Under the pieces are notes generated by a model. That model was given only the letters and a program-made list of their open reading frames with translations. It ran no database searches and was not told where the DNA came from. The translations under genes were made by a program, and so were the position numbers. Below are positions 1 to 8,491 of a stretch of 64,000 nucleotides of DNA, one piece after another (within the stretch, counting starts at the first letter, position 1; each line of letters begins with the position of its first letter). Origin of the DNA: Streptomyces rishiriensis (GTDB lineage: Bacteria; Actinomycetota; Actinomycetes; Streptomycetales; Streptomycetaceae); NCBI RefSeq assembly GCF_030815485.1, contig NZ_JAUSWV010000002.1, forward strand, positions 2,604,001 through 2,668,000, given 5' to 3'.

Positions 1-1379
1 GCTCCGAGCAGGTCGTGATGCGGTTCGAGACAGCGGCGACCTTCGTCATGTACAACGCAGACGAGGGGGCGCAGGCCGCCCCGAACGACAGCTTCGCCGT
101 CCCGGTCTTCGTCGAGCCGAGCAAGGGGGGCGAACCGGCCCGCAACGTCCGGGTCGTCGTGGACGCTTCGGGGCTCGAGGGCGTCGCCCGGCTCGCGGAC
201 AGCGACACGTGCCCGGTCGAGGGCACGGTCTACACATGTGAGTACGGCACCCTGCAGAACGGCGACGGCGAGAGCTACACGCCTCTCTCCCTCCTGGGTG
301 TGGACGGCGTCGAACCGGGTGACAGCGGGACGGTGACGTACACCGCGACCGCCGACAACGCGCCCACCGTCACCGGCACCACCCGGATGACCGTCGGCGG
401 TCCGACGCTGTCCGCGCCCGGGCAGGAGAAGCGTGTGAGCGGGCTGGCGCCGGGGAAGTCCGCGGGCGTGACCGCATGGTTGGCCAACAACACCCGCTTT
501 CCCGCGAAGCAGGGCGTCACCCTCCAGGTGAACGTGTCGGAGGGGGTGACGCTGACCGCCCTGCACAGCAACTGCTACTACGCGGGTCCCGCGCCCACCT
601 CCGCCTGGTGCGCCTTTCCCACCAGGGCCGCGGCGGGCGCCGCCTACCGCACCGGCGCGCCGCTGGTCTACACGGTCACGCCGCCCGGGCATCTGACCGG
701 CGAGGTGACCTACACCTGGTCGTCGTCGCCCCCGGCCCGCCCGGCCGGCCATACCCTGCGCGGCACCGGCTCGCCGCTCACCCTGGTCGCGACGGCGGCC
801 CAGGATTTCGACGACGGTCAAGGCAGGCTCGGGATCACCACCACCGTGCAGGACGACTACCGTCCCGTCACCGCGACGGTGCGGGGGCGGGTCGGCGACA
901 CGGTGAAGGTGCGACTCGGGCTGGAGGACCTCGGCCCCGGCCGGATCCAGGGCGACGAGGAGATGGGCCGCTTCGAGGTGGTGCCGCCGGAGGGCACCAC
1001 GATCACCTCGATCCCGTACTCCTTCGAGGAGGACGGCGGGAAGTGGGCCTGCGACCGGCCGGAGCAGCCCGGCGGGGCGTTCGTCTGCGAGATCGGTTAC
1101 GACCGGTTCTACGAGGTGCGGCACGAAGGGGGCACGACCGCGATCGACTTCCACGTCCGCATCGACCGTCAGGTCGCGGGCGCGAAGGGCACCGTCCGCA
1201 CCTACAACCCGTTCGACCGCACCCCGGCCAACGACGTCGCCGCCATCCCGCTCGACGCCTCGCCCGCCCCGCCGTACCGGTTCTCCCGTCATCCCTGGGC
1301 GTGGACCGCGGGGGCCCTGACCCTCGTCCTCCTGGCGGCGGGGTACCGCCGTCGCCGCCGGAACGCGAAACCGTCGTGA
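1..1379 (+). CDS. Secreted, C-terminally membrane-anchored surface protein (5' end outside window)
   Basis: The reading frame is open from the first bases of the window, so the true start and any signal peptide lie upstream; the first internal ATG is at 15. About 454 residues are visible. They are beta-rich with repeated DUF11/CARDB-like strands (segments such as GDSGTVTYTAT and VGDTVKVRLGLEDLG), paired cysteines (DTCPVEGTVYTCEYG) and no catalytic motif. The C-terminus has one hydrophobic helix (AWTAGALTLVLLAAGY) followed by a run of arginines, the usual stop-transfer arrangement for an outward-facing wall or surface protein; no LPXTG motif is present. Function unknown; a structural or adhesive surface role is inferred only. 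Confidence 0.7.
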   Translation, partial: SEQVVMRFETAATFVMYNADEGAQAAPNDSFAVPVFVEPSKGGEPARNVRVVVDASGLEGVARLADSDTCPVEGTVYTCEYGTLQNGDGESYTPLSLLGVDGVEPGDSGTVTYTATADNAPTVTGTTRMTVGGPTLSAPGQEKRVSGLAPGKSAGVTAWLANNTRFPAKQGVTLQVNVSEGVTLTALHSNCYYAGPAPTSAWCAFPTRAAAGAAYRTGAPLVYTVTPPGHLTGEVTYTWSSSPPARPAGHTLRGTGSPLTLVATAAQDFDDGQGRLGITTTVQDDYRPVTATVRGRVGDTVKVRLGLEDLGPGRIQGDEEMGRFEVVPPEGTTITSIPYSFEEDGGKWACDRPEQPGGAFVCEIGYDRFYEVRHEGGTTAIDFHVRIDRQVAGAKGTVRTYNPFDRTPANDVAAIPLDASPAPPYRFSRHPWAWTAGALTLVLLAAGYRRRRRNAKPS

Positions 1380-1381
1380 GC

Positions 1382-1549
1382 GCCGACCCGGCGTGAGCGT
1401 GCCTGTGCCGACCCGGTGTGAGCGTGCCTGCGCGTGAACGCGTCCTGGACGCCCCTGCCCGTCCTGGACGCCCGCGCCCGTCCTTGGACGCCTTGGACGC
1501 CCCTGCCCGTCCGACGCCCCTGCCCGTCCTAGACGCCCGTGCCCGTCCG
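1382..1549. repeat. Short tandem repeats between convergent genes
   Basis: Two adjacent 25-bp copies (1382-1406 and 1407-1431) differ at two positions. They are followed by an imperfect array built from gacgcccctgcccgtcctg-like units, about 15-20 bp each, to about 1549. The array runs into the 3' end of the methyltransferase gene and supplies its last few codons. No gene is seen in 1380-1528. Confidence 0.75.
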
Positions 1550-2179
1550 TCGCAGGACCCGCAGCGAGCCGGTGTCCGAGACCTCGGTGAAGGCCCCGGA
1601 GTCCAGGGCGCGCAGGTAGACGCGGTAGGGGGCCTGGCCGGTGAACTCGTCGACCGGGTCGGGGAACACGTCGTGGATGACGAGGAGACCGCCCTCGGCG
1701 ACGTGCGGCGCCCAGCCCTCGTAGTCGGAGGTGGCGTGCTCGTCGGTGTGGCCGCCGTCGACGAAGACGAGACCGAGGGGCGAGTTCCAGAACGCGGCGA
1801 TGCGCGGCGAACGTCCGACCAGTGCGACCACATGCTCCTCCAGGCCCGCGCGGTGCAGGGTCCGGCGGAAGGTGGGCAGGGTGTCCATCAGGCCGACCTC
1901 GGGGTCGACGGTCTCCGGGTCGTGGTACTCCCAGCCGGGCTGCTGCTCCTCGCTGCCGCGGTGGTGGTCCAGCGTGAGCGCGCTGACCCCGGCCCGGCGG
2001 GCCGCGTCCGCGATGAGGATGGTGGAGCGCCCGCAGTAGGTGCCGACCTCGAGCAGGGGCAGCCCGAGCGCGCCCGCCTCGACGGCGGCCGCGTACAGCG
2101 CGAGTCCCTCGTCGACCGGCATGAACCCCTTCGCCGCCTCGAACGCGGCCAGGATCTCGGGCTTGGGTGCCGCGGGCAT
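1529..2179 (-). CDS. Class I SAM-dependent methyltransferase
   Basis: A 216-residue Rossmann-fold methyltransferase. Motif I is visible as LLEVGTYCGRST with the acidic end of strand 2 in LTLDHHRGS; LVFVDGGHTDEHATSDY and GGLLVIHDVFPDP match strands 4-5 of the Methyltransf_24 group (family resemblance from memory). The ATG at 2179 is chosen over an upstream in-frame start because CGGAGGA lies 5 bases before it. The gene stands alone, convergent with the surface protein and upstream of the MFS gene on the same strand with a 170-bp gap. The substrate cannot be told. The extreme C-terminus is encoded by the flanking repeat array, so the tail is probably variable among strains. Confidence 0.85.
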   Translation of the reverse strand: MPAAPKPEILAAFEAAKGFMPVDEGLALYAAAVEAGALGLPLLEVGTYCGRSTILIADAARRAGVSALTLDHHRGSEEQQPGWEYHDPETVDPEVGLMDTLPTFRRTLHRAGLEEHVVALVGRSPRIAAFWNSPLGLVFVDGGHTDEHATSDYEGWAPHVAEGGLLVIHDVFPDPVDEFTGQAPYRVYLRALDSGAFTEVSDTGSLRVLRRTGTGV

Positions 2180-2350
2180 GGGGGTCCTCCGAGGTACGTG
2201 CGTGGTGGTACGTGCGTGGTGGTAGTGCGTGCGGTGCTCGTGCGTAGGGCCGCGCCCATGCTGCCGCACCCCCCGCCGCCGAGGCGACAGGGGGTGCGGA
2301 AACGACCGGTTGCGGGGCCGCGCGGGGTGTGGGGCCGGGCCCGGCGGGAG

Positions 2351-4093
2351 TCAGGCGTTGACCGTCCGGCCCGGCAGGGCCAGGTCGAGGTCGACCGGAC
2401 GCTCGTCGCCCGCATGGGTCGCGGAGCTGGCCAGCGGGCCGTGGCCGGTGGCCTTGGCGGCGAGGACGTAGGCGCCCTGGGCGGGGACGGCGAGAGCGTA
2501 GCTGCCGTCCTCCTCCGACAGGGTGGCGCCGGCCTGGCGGCCTCGGCGGTCGATGAGCGTGACCTTGGCGCGGGCGACCGGGACGCCGTCGGCGTCCAGG
2601 ACCCGGCCGCGGAAGCCCCGCAGGACCTCCTCGGCGTGCTTGAGGTTGGCGTCCTCCTCGCTGCTGGCGCGCAGCTGCGGCGCGGCCGACGGGCGCTGCT
2701 GCCTGGGCAGGAAGAGGGCGAGGAGCAGGCCGACCGCGACGGCCGCGGTGGCGATGAGGAAGGAGACGCGGAAGCCGTGCATGGTCGGTACGGCGACGCC
2801 GCCGACGTCGTTCGCGGTGTTGGCCAGCACCATGCCGATGACGGCGCTGGACACCGAGGTGCCGATGGACCGCATCAGGGTGTTGAGGCCGTTGGCCGCG
2901 CCGGTCTCCGAGGCCGGGACCGCGCCGACGATCAGCGCCGGCAGGGAGGAGTACGCGAGGCCGATGCCCGCGCCGAGGACGACGGCGATGACGAGGCTCT
3001 GCCAGGCGGCGCTCATCAGGCCGAGGCCGGCGCCGTAGCCGATCGCGATGATCAGCATGCCGAGGATCAGGGTGAACTTGGGGCCGTACTTGGCGGACAG
3101 CTTGGCGTAGACGGGCGCGGTGAACATCATCGTCAGGCCGAGCGGCGCGACGAGCAGACCGGCGGTGACCATCGACTGGCCGAGGCCGTAGCCGGTGGCC
3201 TTCGGCAGCTGGAGCAGCTGCGGGAGGACCAGGGAGACCACGTAGAACGAGACGCCGACCATGATCGAGGCGAGGTTGGTGAAGAGGACGGCGGGTCGGG
3301 CCGTGGTGCGCAGGTCGACGAGCGGGGCCTTCAGCCGCAGCTCCATCACGCCCCACAGGACGAGGACGACGGCCGCGGCGGCGAACAGGCCGAGGGTCGT
3401 GCCGGAGGTCCAGCCCCAGTCGCTGCCCTTGGTGATCGGCAGCAGGAAGAGCACCAGACCGGTGGAGAGGCCGATCGCGCCCGCGACGTCGAAGGTGCCC
3501 TCGGCGCGCGCCGGGGACTCGGGGACGACGAGCAGGGTGAGGGCGATGGCGAGGGCGCCGAGGGCGGCGGCGCCGTAGAACAGGGCGTGCCAGTCGGCGT
3601 GCTGGGCGATCAGGGCCGCGAGCGGCAGGGCGAGGCCGCCGCCGACGCCGATCGAGGAGCTCATCAGGGCCATCGCCGAACCGAGCTTCTCGCGCGGCAG
3701 CATGTCCCGCATCAGACCGATGCCGAGCGGGATGGCGCCCATGGCGAAGCCCTGGAGGCTACGGCCGACGATCATCGTGATCAGGTCGCTCGTGAGAGCG
3801 CTGACCAGCGCGCCGACGACCATCACCGAGAGGCTGGCTATCAGCAGGCGCCGCTTGCCGTACAGGTCGCCGAGGCGGCCCATGATCGGTGTGGCCACGG
3901 CACCCGACAGCAGCGTCGACGTCAGGACCCAGGTGGCGTTGCTGGGCGCGGTGCCCAGCAGCTGGGGCAGGTCCTTGATGACCGGGACGAGCAGGGTCTG
4001 CATCACCGCGACCACGATGCCCGCGAAGGCGAGCACCGGGACGACGGCTCCGCTCGCTTCGCGGGTGGGCCGGCCGGTCGTCGTGTGCGTCAT
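2351..4093 (-). CDS. MFS drug exporter (DHA2/14-TM type) with C-terminal carboxypeptidase-regulatory-like domain
   Basis: 580 residues. Residues about 15-475 form a 14-helix major facilitator of the EmrB/QacA type: motif A is GRLGDLYGKRRLL after helix 2, and motif C-like glycines are in helix 5 (GVGGGLALPLAAL). Proton-driven export of a small hydrophobic compound across the membrane is the usual role. Unusually, a soluble tail of about 95 residues follows (GRVLDADGVPVARAKVTLID, then GATLSEEDGSYALAVPAQG), a typical CarboxypepD_reg/CnaB-like beta sandwich, topologically on the cytoplasmic side if 14 helices are right. The ATG at 4093 is the first start. The TetR gene that follows upstream on the same strand (4275-4940) is a plausible regulator. 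Confidence 0.9.
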   Translation of the reverse strand: MTHTTTGRPTREASGAVVPVLAFAGIVVAVMQTLLVPVIKDLPQLLGTAPSNATWVLTSTLLSGAVATPIMGRLGDLYGKRRLLIASLSVMVVGALVSALTSDLITMIVGRSLQGFAMGAIPLGIGLMRDMLPREKLGSAMALMSSSIGVGGGLALPLAALIAQHADWHALFYGAAALGALAIALTLLVVPESPARAEGTFDVAGAIGLSTGLVLFLLPITKGSDWGWTSGTTLGLFAAAAVVLVLWGVMELRLKAPLVDLRTTARPAVLFTNLASIMVGVSFYVVSLVLPQLLQLPKATGYGLGQSMVTAGLLVAPLGLTMMFTAPVYAKLSAKYGPKFTLILGMLIIAIGYGAGLGLMSAAWQSLVIAVVLGAGIGLAYSSLPALIVGAVPASETGAANGLNTLMRSIGTSVSSAVIGMVLANTANDVGGVAVPTMHGFRVSFLIATAAVAVGLLLALFLPRQQRPSAAPQLRASSEEDANLKHAEEVLRGFRGRVLDADGVPVARAKVTLIDRRGRQAGATLSEEDGSYALAVPAQGAYVLAAKATGHGPLASSATHAGDERPVDLDLALPGRTVNA

Positions 4094-4274
4094 GGGGTGG
4101 GGCCTCCGGGGCGGGTCGTTCGGCGCTTACATGGAGGCTGAACCTGTATGCATGGGCAACTATTCCGATGCTTTGGCGTACTAACGATTTCTTTATCTTC
4201 TCTTGAAGAAGCGGCCGGAAGACGCCGCGCCCCGACGACCCGGGGGCGGGTGCTGGGCGGGTGCTGTCGGGCGG

Positions 4275-4940
4275 TCAGCGGGCGGGGGTCTGGAGGATGC
4301 CGCTGAGCAGGACGTCCAGGCCCCAGGTGTCGCGGTCGCCGGACGAGAAGAGGGCCGGCCGCAGGGCGGTGATCATCGGGTAGCGGTCGGCGGGCAGGGC
4401 CGCGTATCGGCGGTCGGCGTCCGCCACGGCCGTCTCCTCCTCGCCTCCCTTGGTGAGGTAGGCGCTCTGCTCGGCGGCGGCCGCGGCGCTGTGGAGATGG
4501 AGCAGGTCGACGGCCCAGGCGGCGGTGACGTCGTCGAGGCCGGCCTGCTTGAGCAGTGCGAGCATGCGGTCGAGGATGAGCAGGGCGTTGGCGCCGGTGG
4601 GGATGGCGCCGAGGGCGACGGCGGCCAGCCCCTCGTGCCGGCTCATGGCCTCGACGCTCGCCGCCACCAGGGCGTGCATCTGCTCCCGCCAGGTGCCCTC
4701 CGCGGTGAGCGGGACCCGGGCGAGCGCCTCGTCCAGCATCGCGGCCATCAGATCGTCACGGTTGGCGACATAGACATAGAGGGAGGCCGGCCCGGTGTCG
4801 AGCTCCTTGGCCACGCGACGCATGGTGAGCGCGTCCAGACCGTCGCGGTCGAGGATGGCCAGCCCGGCCCGCACGATCGCCTCGCGGCTGAGGGGGGCCT
4901 TGGCGGGCCGCGCGCGGCGGCTGATCGGCTCGGGGGTCAC
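4275..4940 (-). CDS. TetR-family transcriptional regulator
   Basis: 221 residues from the GTG at 4940 (another in-frame GTG is at 4976). The N-terminal HTH is clear: LSREAIVRAGLAILDRDGLD, then LTMRRVAKELDTGPASLYVY, followed by NRDDLMAAMLDE. The C-terminal half is the all-helical ligand and dimer domain of the group that includes TetR_C-like actinobacterial repressors. I prefer 4940 because bases 4959-5092 upstream form a regular operator-like array that would otherwise be partly coding; no Shine-Dalgarno precedes 4940, so the mRNA may be nearly leaderless. It lies upstream of the MFS exporter on the same strand and is divergent from the NmrA-like gene, so either or both may be its targets. 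Confidence 0.88.
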   Translation of the reverse strand: MTPEPISRRARPAKAPLSREAIVRAGLAILDRDGLDALTMRRVAKELDTGPASLYVYVANRDDLMAAMLDEALARVPLTAEGTWREQMHALVAASVEAMSRHEGLAAVALGAIPTGANALLILDRMLALLKQAGLDDVTAAWAVDLLHLHSAAAAAEQSAYLTKGGEEETAVADADRRYAALPADRYPMITALRPALFSSGDRDTWGLDVLLSGILQTPAR

Positions 4941-4958
4941 CGGGAGAGGGTAACCGCC

Positions 4959-5092
4959 ACGAACGCCGGTCGCCACGAACCTTGGTCGTTACGAACCTCG
5001 ACCGTGACGAACAGTGTTTGACACGAACAGCGTTCGTTCCCTAGGCTCACATCGCAGTGGACGAACACTGTTCGCCACGAACAACGTTCGCA
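4959..5092. promoter_or_regulatory. Operator array: seven ACGAAC half-sites in 16-bp register
   Basis: ACGAAC occurs at 4959, 4975, 4991, 5007 and 5023, exactly 16 bp apart, then at 5061 and 5077, again 16 bp apart. In the units at 5007, 5023, 5061 and 5077 the hexamer is the left arm of a palindrome CGAACnnnGTTCG (the unit at 5007 has TTTG); the other three keep only the left arm well. The array sits between the TetR gene and the NmrA-like gene. A multi-dimer TetR operator is inferred. Confidence 0.75.
5018..5047 (+). promoter_or_regulatory. Probable sigma-70-type promoter for the NmrA-like gene
   Basis: TTGACA at 5018-5023, an 18-base spacer, and TAGGCT (TAnnnT) at 5042-5047 fit the main vegetative sigma factor consensus. 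Operator units at 5007 and 5023 overlap the -35 box and spacer, and the unit at 5061 covers the expected start of transcription, so bound repressor would block it. Confidence 0.55.
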
Positions 5093-5467
5093 GTCGACGC
5101 TTCGCCACCGCCCTGCACTCCGCGCAAGCGGCGGGGTACCTCCGGGATCGCTGTTCCTCCAGGCCCCGGGATCGCCCAACCCGGAACCCCGGCGCCCCGG
5201 AACCGGTCAGCGCCCCGCCATCAGGCAGCGCCCCAAGGTCGCCCGCAATCCCTCGCACCACCCCGAACCCGCAACCGTCCGCACCGTCCCGGAACGCGAA
5301 CCCTCCGCACCGTCCCGGAACGCGCAGAGCCCAGCGGTCCCACAGCTCCCCGAGGCGCGAAGCACCCCCGACCACCCTTGATCACCCCCGACCAGCCCTG
5401 ATCAGCCCCGACCTCAGCGCCCCCCAGTCCGCAGTCCGCAACACCCCGCCCACACAAAGGAACCGCC
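5093..5467. repeat. Gene-free leader with two tandem repeats
   Basis: No convincing gene is found in these 375 bases; frames that stay open are proline- and arginine-rich and lack a ribosome site. A 26-bp unit is repeated in tandem at 5273-5298 and 5299-5324 with one mismatch, and a 20-bp unit at 5364-5383 and 5384-5403 with two mismatches plus a half copy to 5413. If transcription starts at the promoter near 5018-5047, this is a leader of roughly 410 nt. Confidence 0.6.
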
Positions 5468-6316
5468 ATGATCCTGATCACCGGAGGTCGCGGCGCGGTA
5501 GCCACCCGGCTGCTCGCCCTGCTGCACGCCGACGGCATACCCGTACGGGTCGGCTCCGCCGCTCGCGCCGACCTCGCCCCGCCTCCCGGCGTCGAAGCGG
5601 TCACCCTCGACCTCACCGACCCGGCGACCTTCCCCGCCGCGCTGACCGGCGTCACCTCCGTCTTCCTCTACGCGACGCCCGACCACGTCACCGACTTCGT
5701 CGACCACGCCCACCGGGCCGGCGTCACCCATGTCGTGGTGCTGTCCAGCTCCAGCGTCCTGGGCGCGTCCGGGTCCGAGCCGAAGGACGACCCCCTGGCC
5801 GGCCCCCACCTGACCGTGGAGCGGGCGCTGCTCGCCTCCCCGATCGCCACCACCCTCCTGCGGCCCGGCTCCTTCGCCTCCAACGCCGCGTCCTGGGCCT
5901 GGTCCGTCCGCGCCGGCCTGCCCGTCAGCCTCCCCTTCCTCGGCGCCCACACCGACCCCCTGCACGAGATGGACCTGGCCGAGGCCGCCCACGCCGTCCT
6001 CACCGACCCCCGGCACCGCGGCGGCCGCTTCACCCTCACCGGCCCCGAGTCGCTGACGTTCACCGAGCAGATCGACCGGCTGGCCGCGGTCACCGGCCGC
6101 GCCATCGCGGTCAAGCACGTCACCGCCGAAGAATGGAAGGAGGAGACCGACGGGCACCTCCCCGCCGCCTACGCCGACGCCCTCCTCGCGTGGTGGAGGT
6201 CCACGGACGGCAGGCCCGTCGCCCTCACCCGCACCGTCGAGGAACTCACCGGCCACCCCGCCCGTCCCTTCACGGCCTGGGTCACCGACCACCTCGCCGA
6301 CTTCACCGCCCCCTGA
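5468..6316 (+). CDS. NmrA-like NAD(P)-binding oxidoreductase
   Basis: 282 residues with an atypical SDR / NmrA fold. The dinucleotide loop is at the very N-terminus (MILITGGRGAVATRLL, a TGxxGxxxxxL pattern), followed by LDLTDP at the end of a beta strand and VVVLSSSSVLG, then LRPGSFASNAASW. The catalytic YxxxK of classical SDRs is not seen, as usual for NmrA and quinone-reductase-like members, so it may be an enzyme or a redox sensor. AAAGGA lies 6 bases before the ATG at 5468. It is divergent from the TetR gene across the operator array and is the most likely target of that repressor. Confidence 0.88.
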   Translation: MILITGGRGAVATRLLALLHADGIPVRVGSAARADLAPPPGVEAVTLDLTDPATFPAALTGVTSVFLYATPDHVTDFVDHAHRAGVTHVVVLSSSSVLGASGSEPKDDPLAGPHLTVERALLASPIATTLLRPGSFASNAASWAWSVRAGLPVSLPFLGAHTDPLHEMDLAEAAHAVLTDPRHRGGRFTLTGPESLTFTEQIDRLAAVTGRAIAVKHVTAEEWKEETDGHLPAAYADALLAWWRSTDGRPVALTRTVEELTGHPARPFTAWVTDHLADFTAP

Positions 6317-6390
6317 GTCGGCGCCGTCCGTCATCCGTCCGGACGCCGTCCCGCTGAGACCTCGTCGGGGCGGCGGCTAGGGTGACAGAT

Positions 6391-7401
6391 GTGTCGTACG
6401 CAGGCTCGAACCCCGATCCCTTCGATCCCTCCGGCCCCTCCGGTCCCCCGCCGCCGCGCCGCTCGCCGCTGCGCCGCCCGCTGACCGTGGCGCTCGCCGC
6501 GCTCGTGCCCGGGGCGCTGCTGGGCTGGCTGGCGTACGAGGCATCGGGCGGGACCGGGAGCGGCGGGGCGAACGGGTCCGGGGCGGCGTCGAGCGTCCTG
6601 AGCTCCCCCGCGAACGGCGAGGACGGCGCGGGCAGCAGGGGCGGCGCGGGCGGTGACGGGAAGACGGGTGCCGGTACGGGCACCGCTTCCGCTTCCTCCT
6701 CCGCCCCGGCCGCCGGTTCGGGCGCGGACTCACTCCGGGGCAAGGTCGTCGTCATCGACCCCGGCCACAACCCCACCAATTACCGGCACACCGCCGACAT
6801 CAACCGCGAGGTCGACATCGGCACCAACCGGAAGGAGTGCGACACGACGGGGACGTCCACGAACTCCGGTTACAGCGAAGCCCAGTTCACGCTGGACGTG
6901 GCCCACCGGCTGCGCACCCTGCTCCAGCGGCAGGGCGCCACGGTGCGGCTGACGCAGGACGGGGACCGGCCGTTCGGCCCGTGCGTGGACGAGCGGGCCC
7001 GGATCGGGAACGCGGCGCACGCCGACGCCGTCGTCTCGATCCACGCCGACGGCGCCGGGGCGGGACAGCGCGGCTTCCATGTGATCCTGCCGGGCGCGGT
7101 GCACGAGGGCGCCGCGGACACCCGCGCCATCGTCGCCCCGTCGAAGGACCTCGGGAAGCTGATCGCGGGCGACTTCACCCGGACCACGGGCACTTCACCG
7201 TCCGACTACGTCGGCGACGGCACCGGTCTCGTCACGCGTGAGGACCTGGGCGGTCTCAATCTGTCAACGGTTCCCAAGGTGTTCATCGAGTGCGGCAACA
7301 TGCGCGATACCAAGGACGCGGCGCTGCTGACCAGTGGCGCCTGGCGGCAGAAGGCGGCGCAGGGGATCTCTGAGGGAATCGTGAGTTTCCTGCACGGGTA
7401 G
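6391..7401 (+). CDS. N-acetylmuramoyl-L-alanine amidase (Amidase_3), membrane-tethered
   Basis: 336 residues. Residues about 1-25 are proline-rich, then one hydrophobic helix (LTVALAALVPGALLGWLAYE), a disordered Gly/Ser/Ala linker, and a zinc amidase domain from about residue 115. Zinc and catalytic residues are recognisable: H in VVVIDPGHNP, E in DINREVDIG, H in VVSIHADG, and the final E in KVFIECGNM. It cleaves the amide between muramic acid and the stem peptide, acting outside the membrane. The start is GTG 6391, with AGGGTG at -9; GTG 6382 is in frame and equally possible. Monocistronic. Confidence 0.9.
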   Translation: MSYAGSNPDPFDPSGPSGPPPPRRSPLRRPLTVALAALVPGALLGWLAYEASGGTGSGGANGSGAASSVLSSPANGEDGAGSRGGAGGDGKTGAGTGTASASSSAPAAGSGADSLRGKVVVIDPGHNPTNYRHTADINREVDIGTNRKECDTTGTSTNSGYSEAQFTLDVAHRLRTLLQRQGATVRLTQDGDRPFGPCVDERARIGNAAHADAVVSIHADGAGAGQRGFHVILPGAVHEGAADTRAIVAPSKDLGKLIAGDFTRTTGTSPSDYVGDGTGLVTREDLGGLNLSTVPKVFIECGNMRDTKDAALLTSGAWRQKAAQGISEGIVSFLHG

Positions 7402-7579
7402 TGATCAGGGCACTCATCCCGGCGGACAGCTCGATCGTGGTGACGATAGTGTCGTCCCTACGATGAGGGGCCACTCCCGCGGTTCACACAGGGGCCTGAC
7501 GGCGACATGGTGACAGCGACGCCTCTACCGACATGTGTATGCGTGTACCGATGACGAGACGACTGACGAAGGACCTGAA

Positions 7580-8383
7580 GTGAATATCCGCTCCCTCACT
7601 CGAGGCGACGGCGTGGTGATCGGGGCAGCGGTATTGCTGTTCATCGCGTCGTTCCTGGACACGTTCGACGGCTCCGGCAGTGACGTCCCGAACGCCTGGG
7701 ACAACCTCGGCCTCGTAATGAGCATGTACATCGGCGGAATTATCGGTGCCGCCCTGATCGTCGTCGCCCGCGCGCTTCCGCAGCCGCGCAAGGTGGCCGG
7801 CATCGACCTGGGGCAGTTCGGTGTCGCGCTGACGGTCTTCGCCGCGTGGACGGCGTTCTGGACGATCATCGACCCGCTCGGCGCGTTCAGCGACACCTTC
7901 GGCACCACCGAGATCGACACGGGCTCCGGTCTCATCCTGGGCCTGATCGCCGCGCTGCTGCTGGCCGCCGGCGCGATCGCCACCCCGCTGGTGCCCGCCC
8001 TGCAGGCCGCCCTCGTCCCGGCTCCCAGGCCGGCTGCCCCGCAGCCCTACGGCGCCCAGCCGCCCGCGGGCTACGGCTACCCGGGCGCGCCCCAGCCGTC
8101 GGCCTTCGGCGGTCCGCCGCAGCAGCCCCAGCCGGGTCAGCCGCCGTTCGGCGCCCAGCCGGCTCCGGCCCAGCCGGCGGGCGGGGACTTCTCCCCGTTC
8201 TGGTTCGCGGTGCCGGTGCCGCGTCCGCTGTACGCGGAGGACGGCGCGCCCATGCCGATCGCCGAACTGGCGCCGGGCACCTGGTACCTCGCGGTCGAGC
8301 AGGGCGCCCAGGGCCTGGTCGCCCAGACCCAGGACGGCCGCCGCGGTGTCCTGCGGGACGCCTCCGGCATCCAGCGCGGCTGA
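7580..8383 (+). CDS. Membrane protein with Pro/Gln/Gly-rich linker and conserved C-terminal patch
   Basis: 267 residues. Four predicted membrane helices fill the first 140 residues (VVIGAAVLLFIASF, GLVMSMYIGGIIGAALIVVARAL, FGVALTVFAAWTAFW, LILGLIAALLLAAGAIATPL). A linker with repeats such as PQPYGAQPPAGYGYPGAPQP follows, then a globular tail (FWFAVPVPRPLY to GTWYLAVEQGAQGLVAQTQD). The architecture recurs in Streptomyces, but I know no function. GTG 7580 is preceded by GAAGGA at a good distance. A strong hairpin lies 26 bases after the stop. Confidence 0.8.
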   Translation: MNIRSLTRGDGVVIGAAVLLFIASFLDTFDGSGSDVPNAWDNLGLVMSMYIGGIIGAALIVVARALPQPRKVAGIDLGQFGVALTVFAAWTAFWTIIDPLGAFSDTFGTTEIDTGSGLILGLIAALLLAAGAIATPLVPALQAALVPAPRPAAPQPYGAQPPAGYGYPGAPQPSAFGGPPQQPQPGQPPFGAQPAPAQPAGGDFSPFWFAVPVPRPLYAEDGAPMPIAELAPGTWYLAVEQGAQGLVAQTQDGRRGVLRDASGIQRG

Positions 8384-8408
8384 TTCCGCGTTCCGCACGG
8401 CTTCACGC

Positions 8409-8440
8409 ACGGCCCCTCGCCCTTCCGGGCGGGGGGCCGT
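8409..8440 (+). terminator. Probable intrinsic terminator
   Basis: GGCCCC at 8411-8416 and CGCCC at 8418-8422 pair with GGGCG at 8427-8431 and GGGGCC at 8433-8438 around a TTCC loop. The stem is GC-only and is followed by GTTGT. It lies between the membrane protein and the LLM oxidoreductase gene. Confidence 0.6.
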
Positions 8441-8491
8441 TGTCGTACAGTCGCAGCCTTCCCTTGTCTGACACGCCGTCAGGAGGCGGGC

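Noticed and set aside
5057..5401. Possible 114-residue protein in the NmrA leader.
   Set aside because: Pro/Arg-rich, encoded by tandem repeats, no ribosome site, and its start lies inside the operator array.
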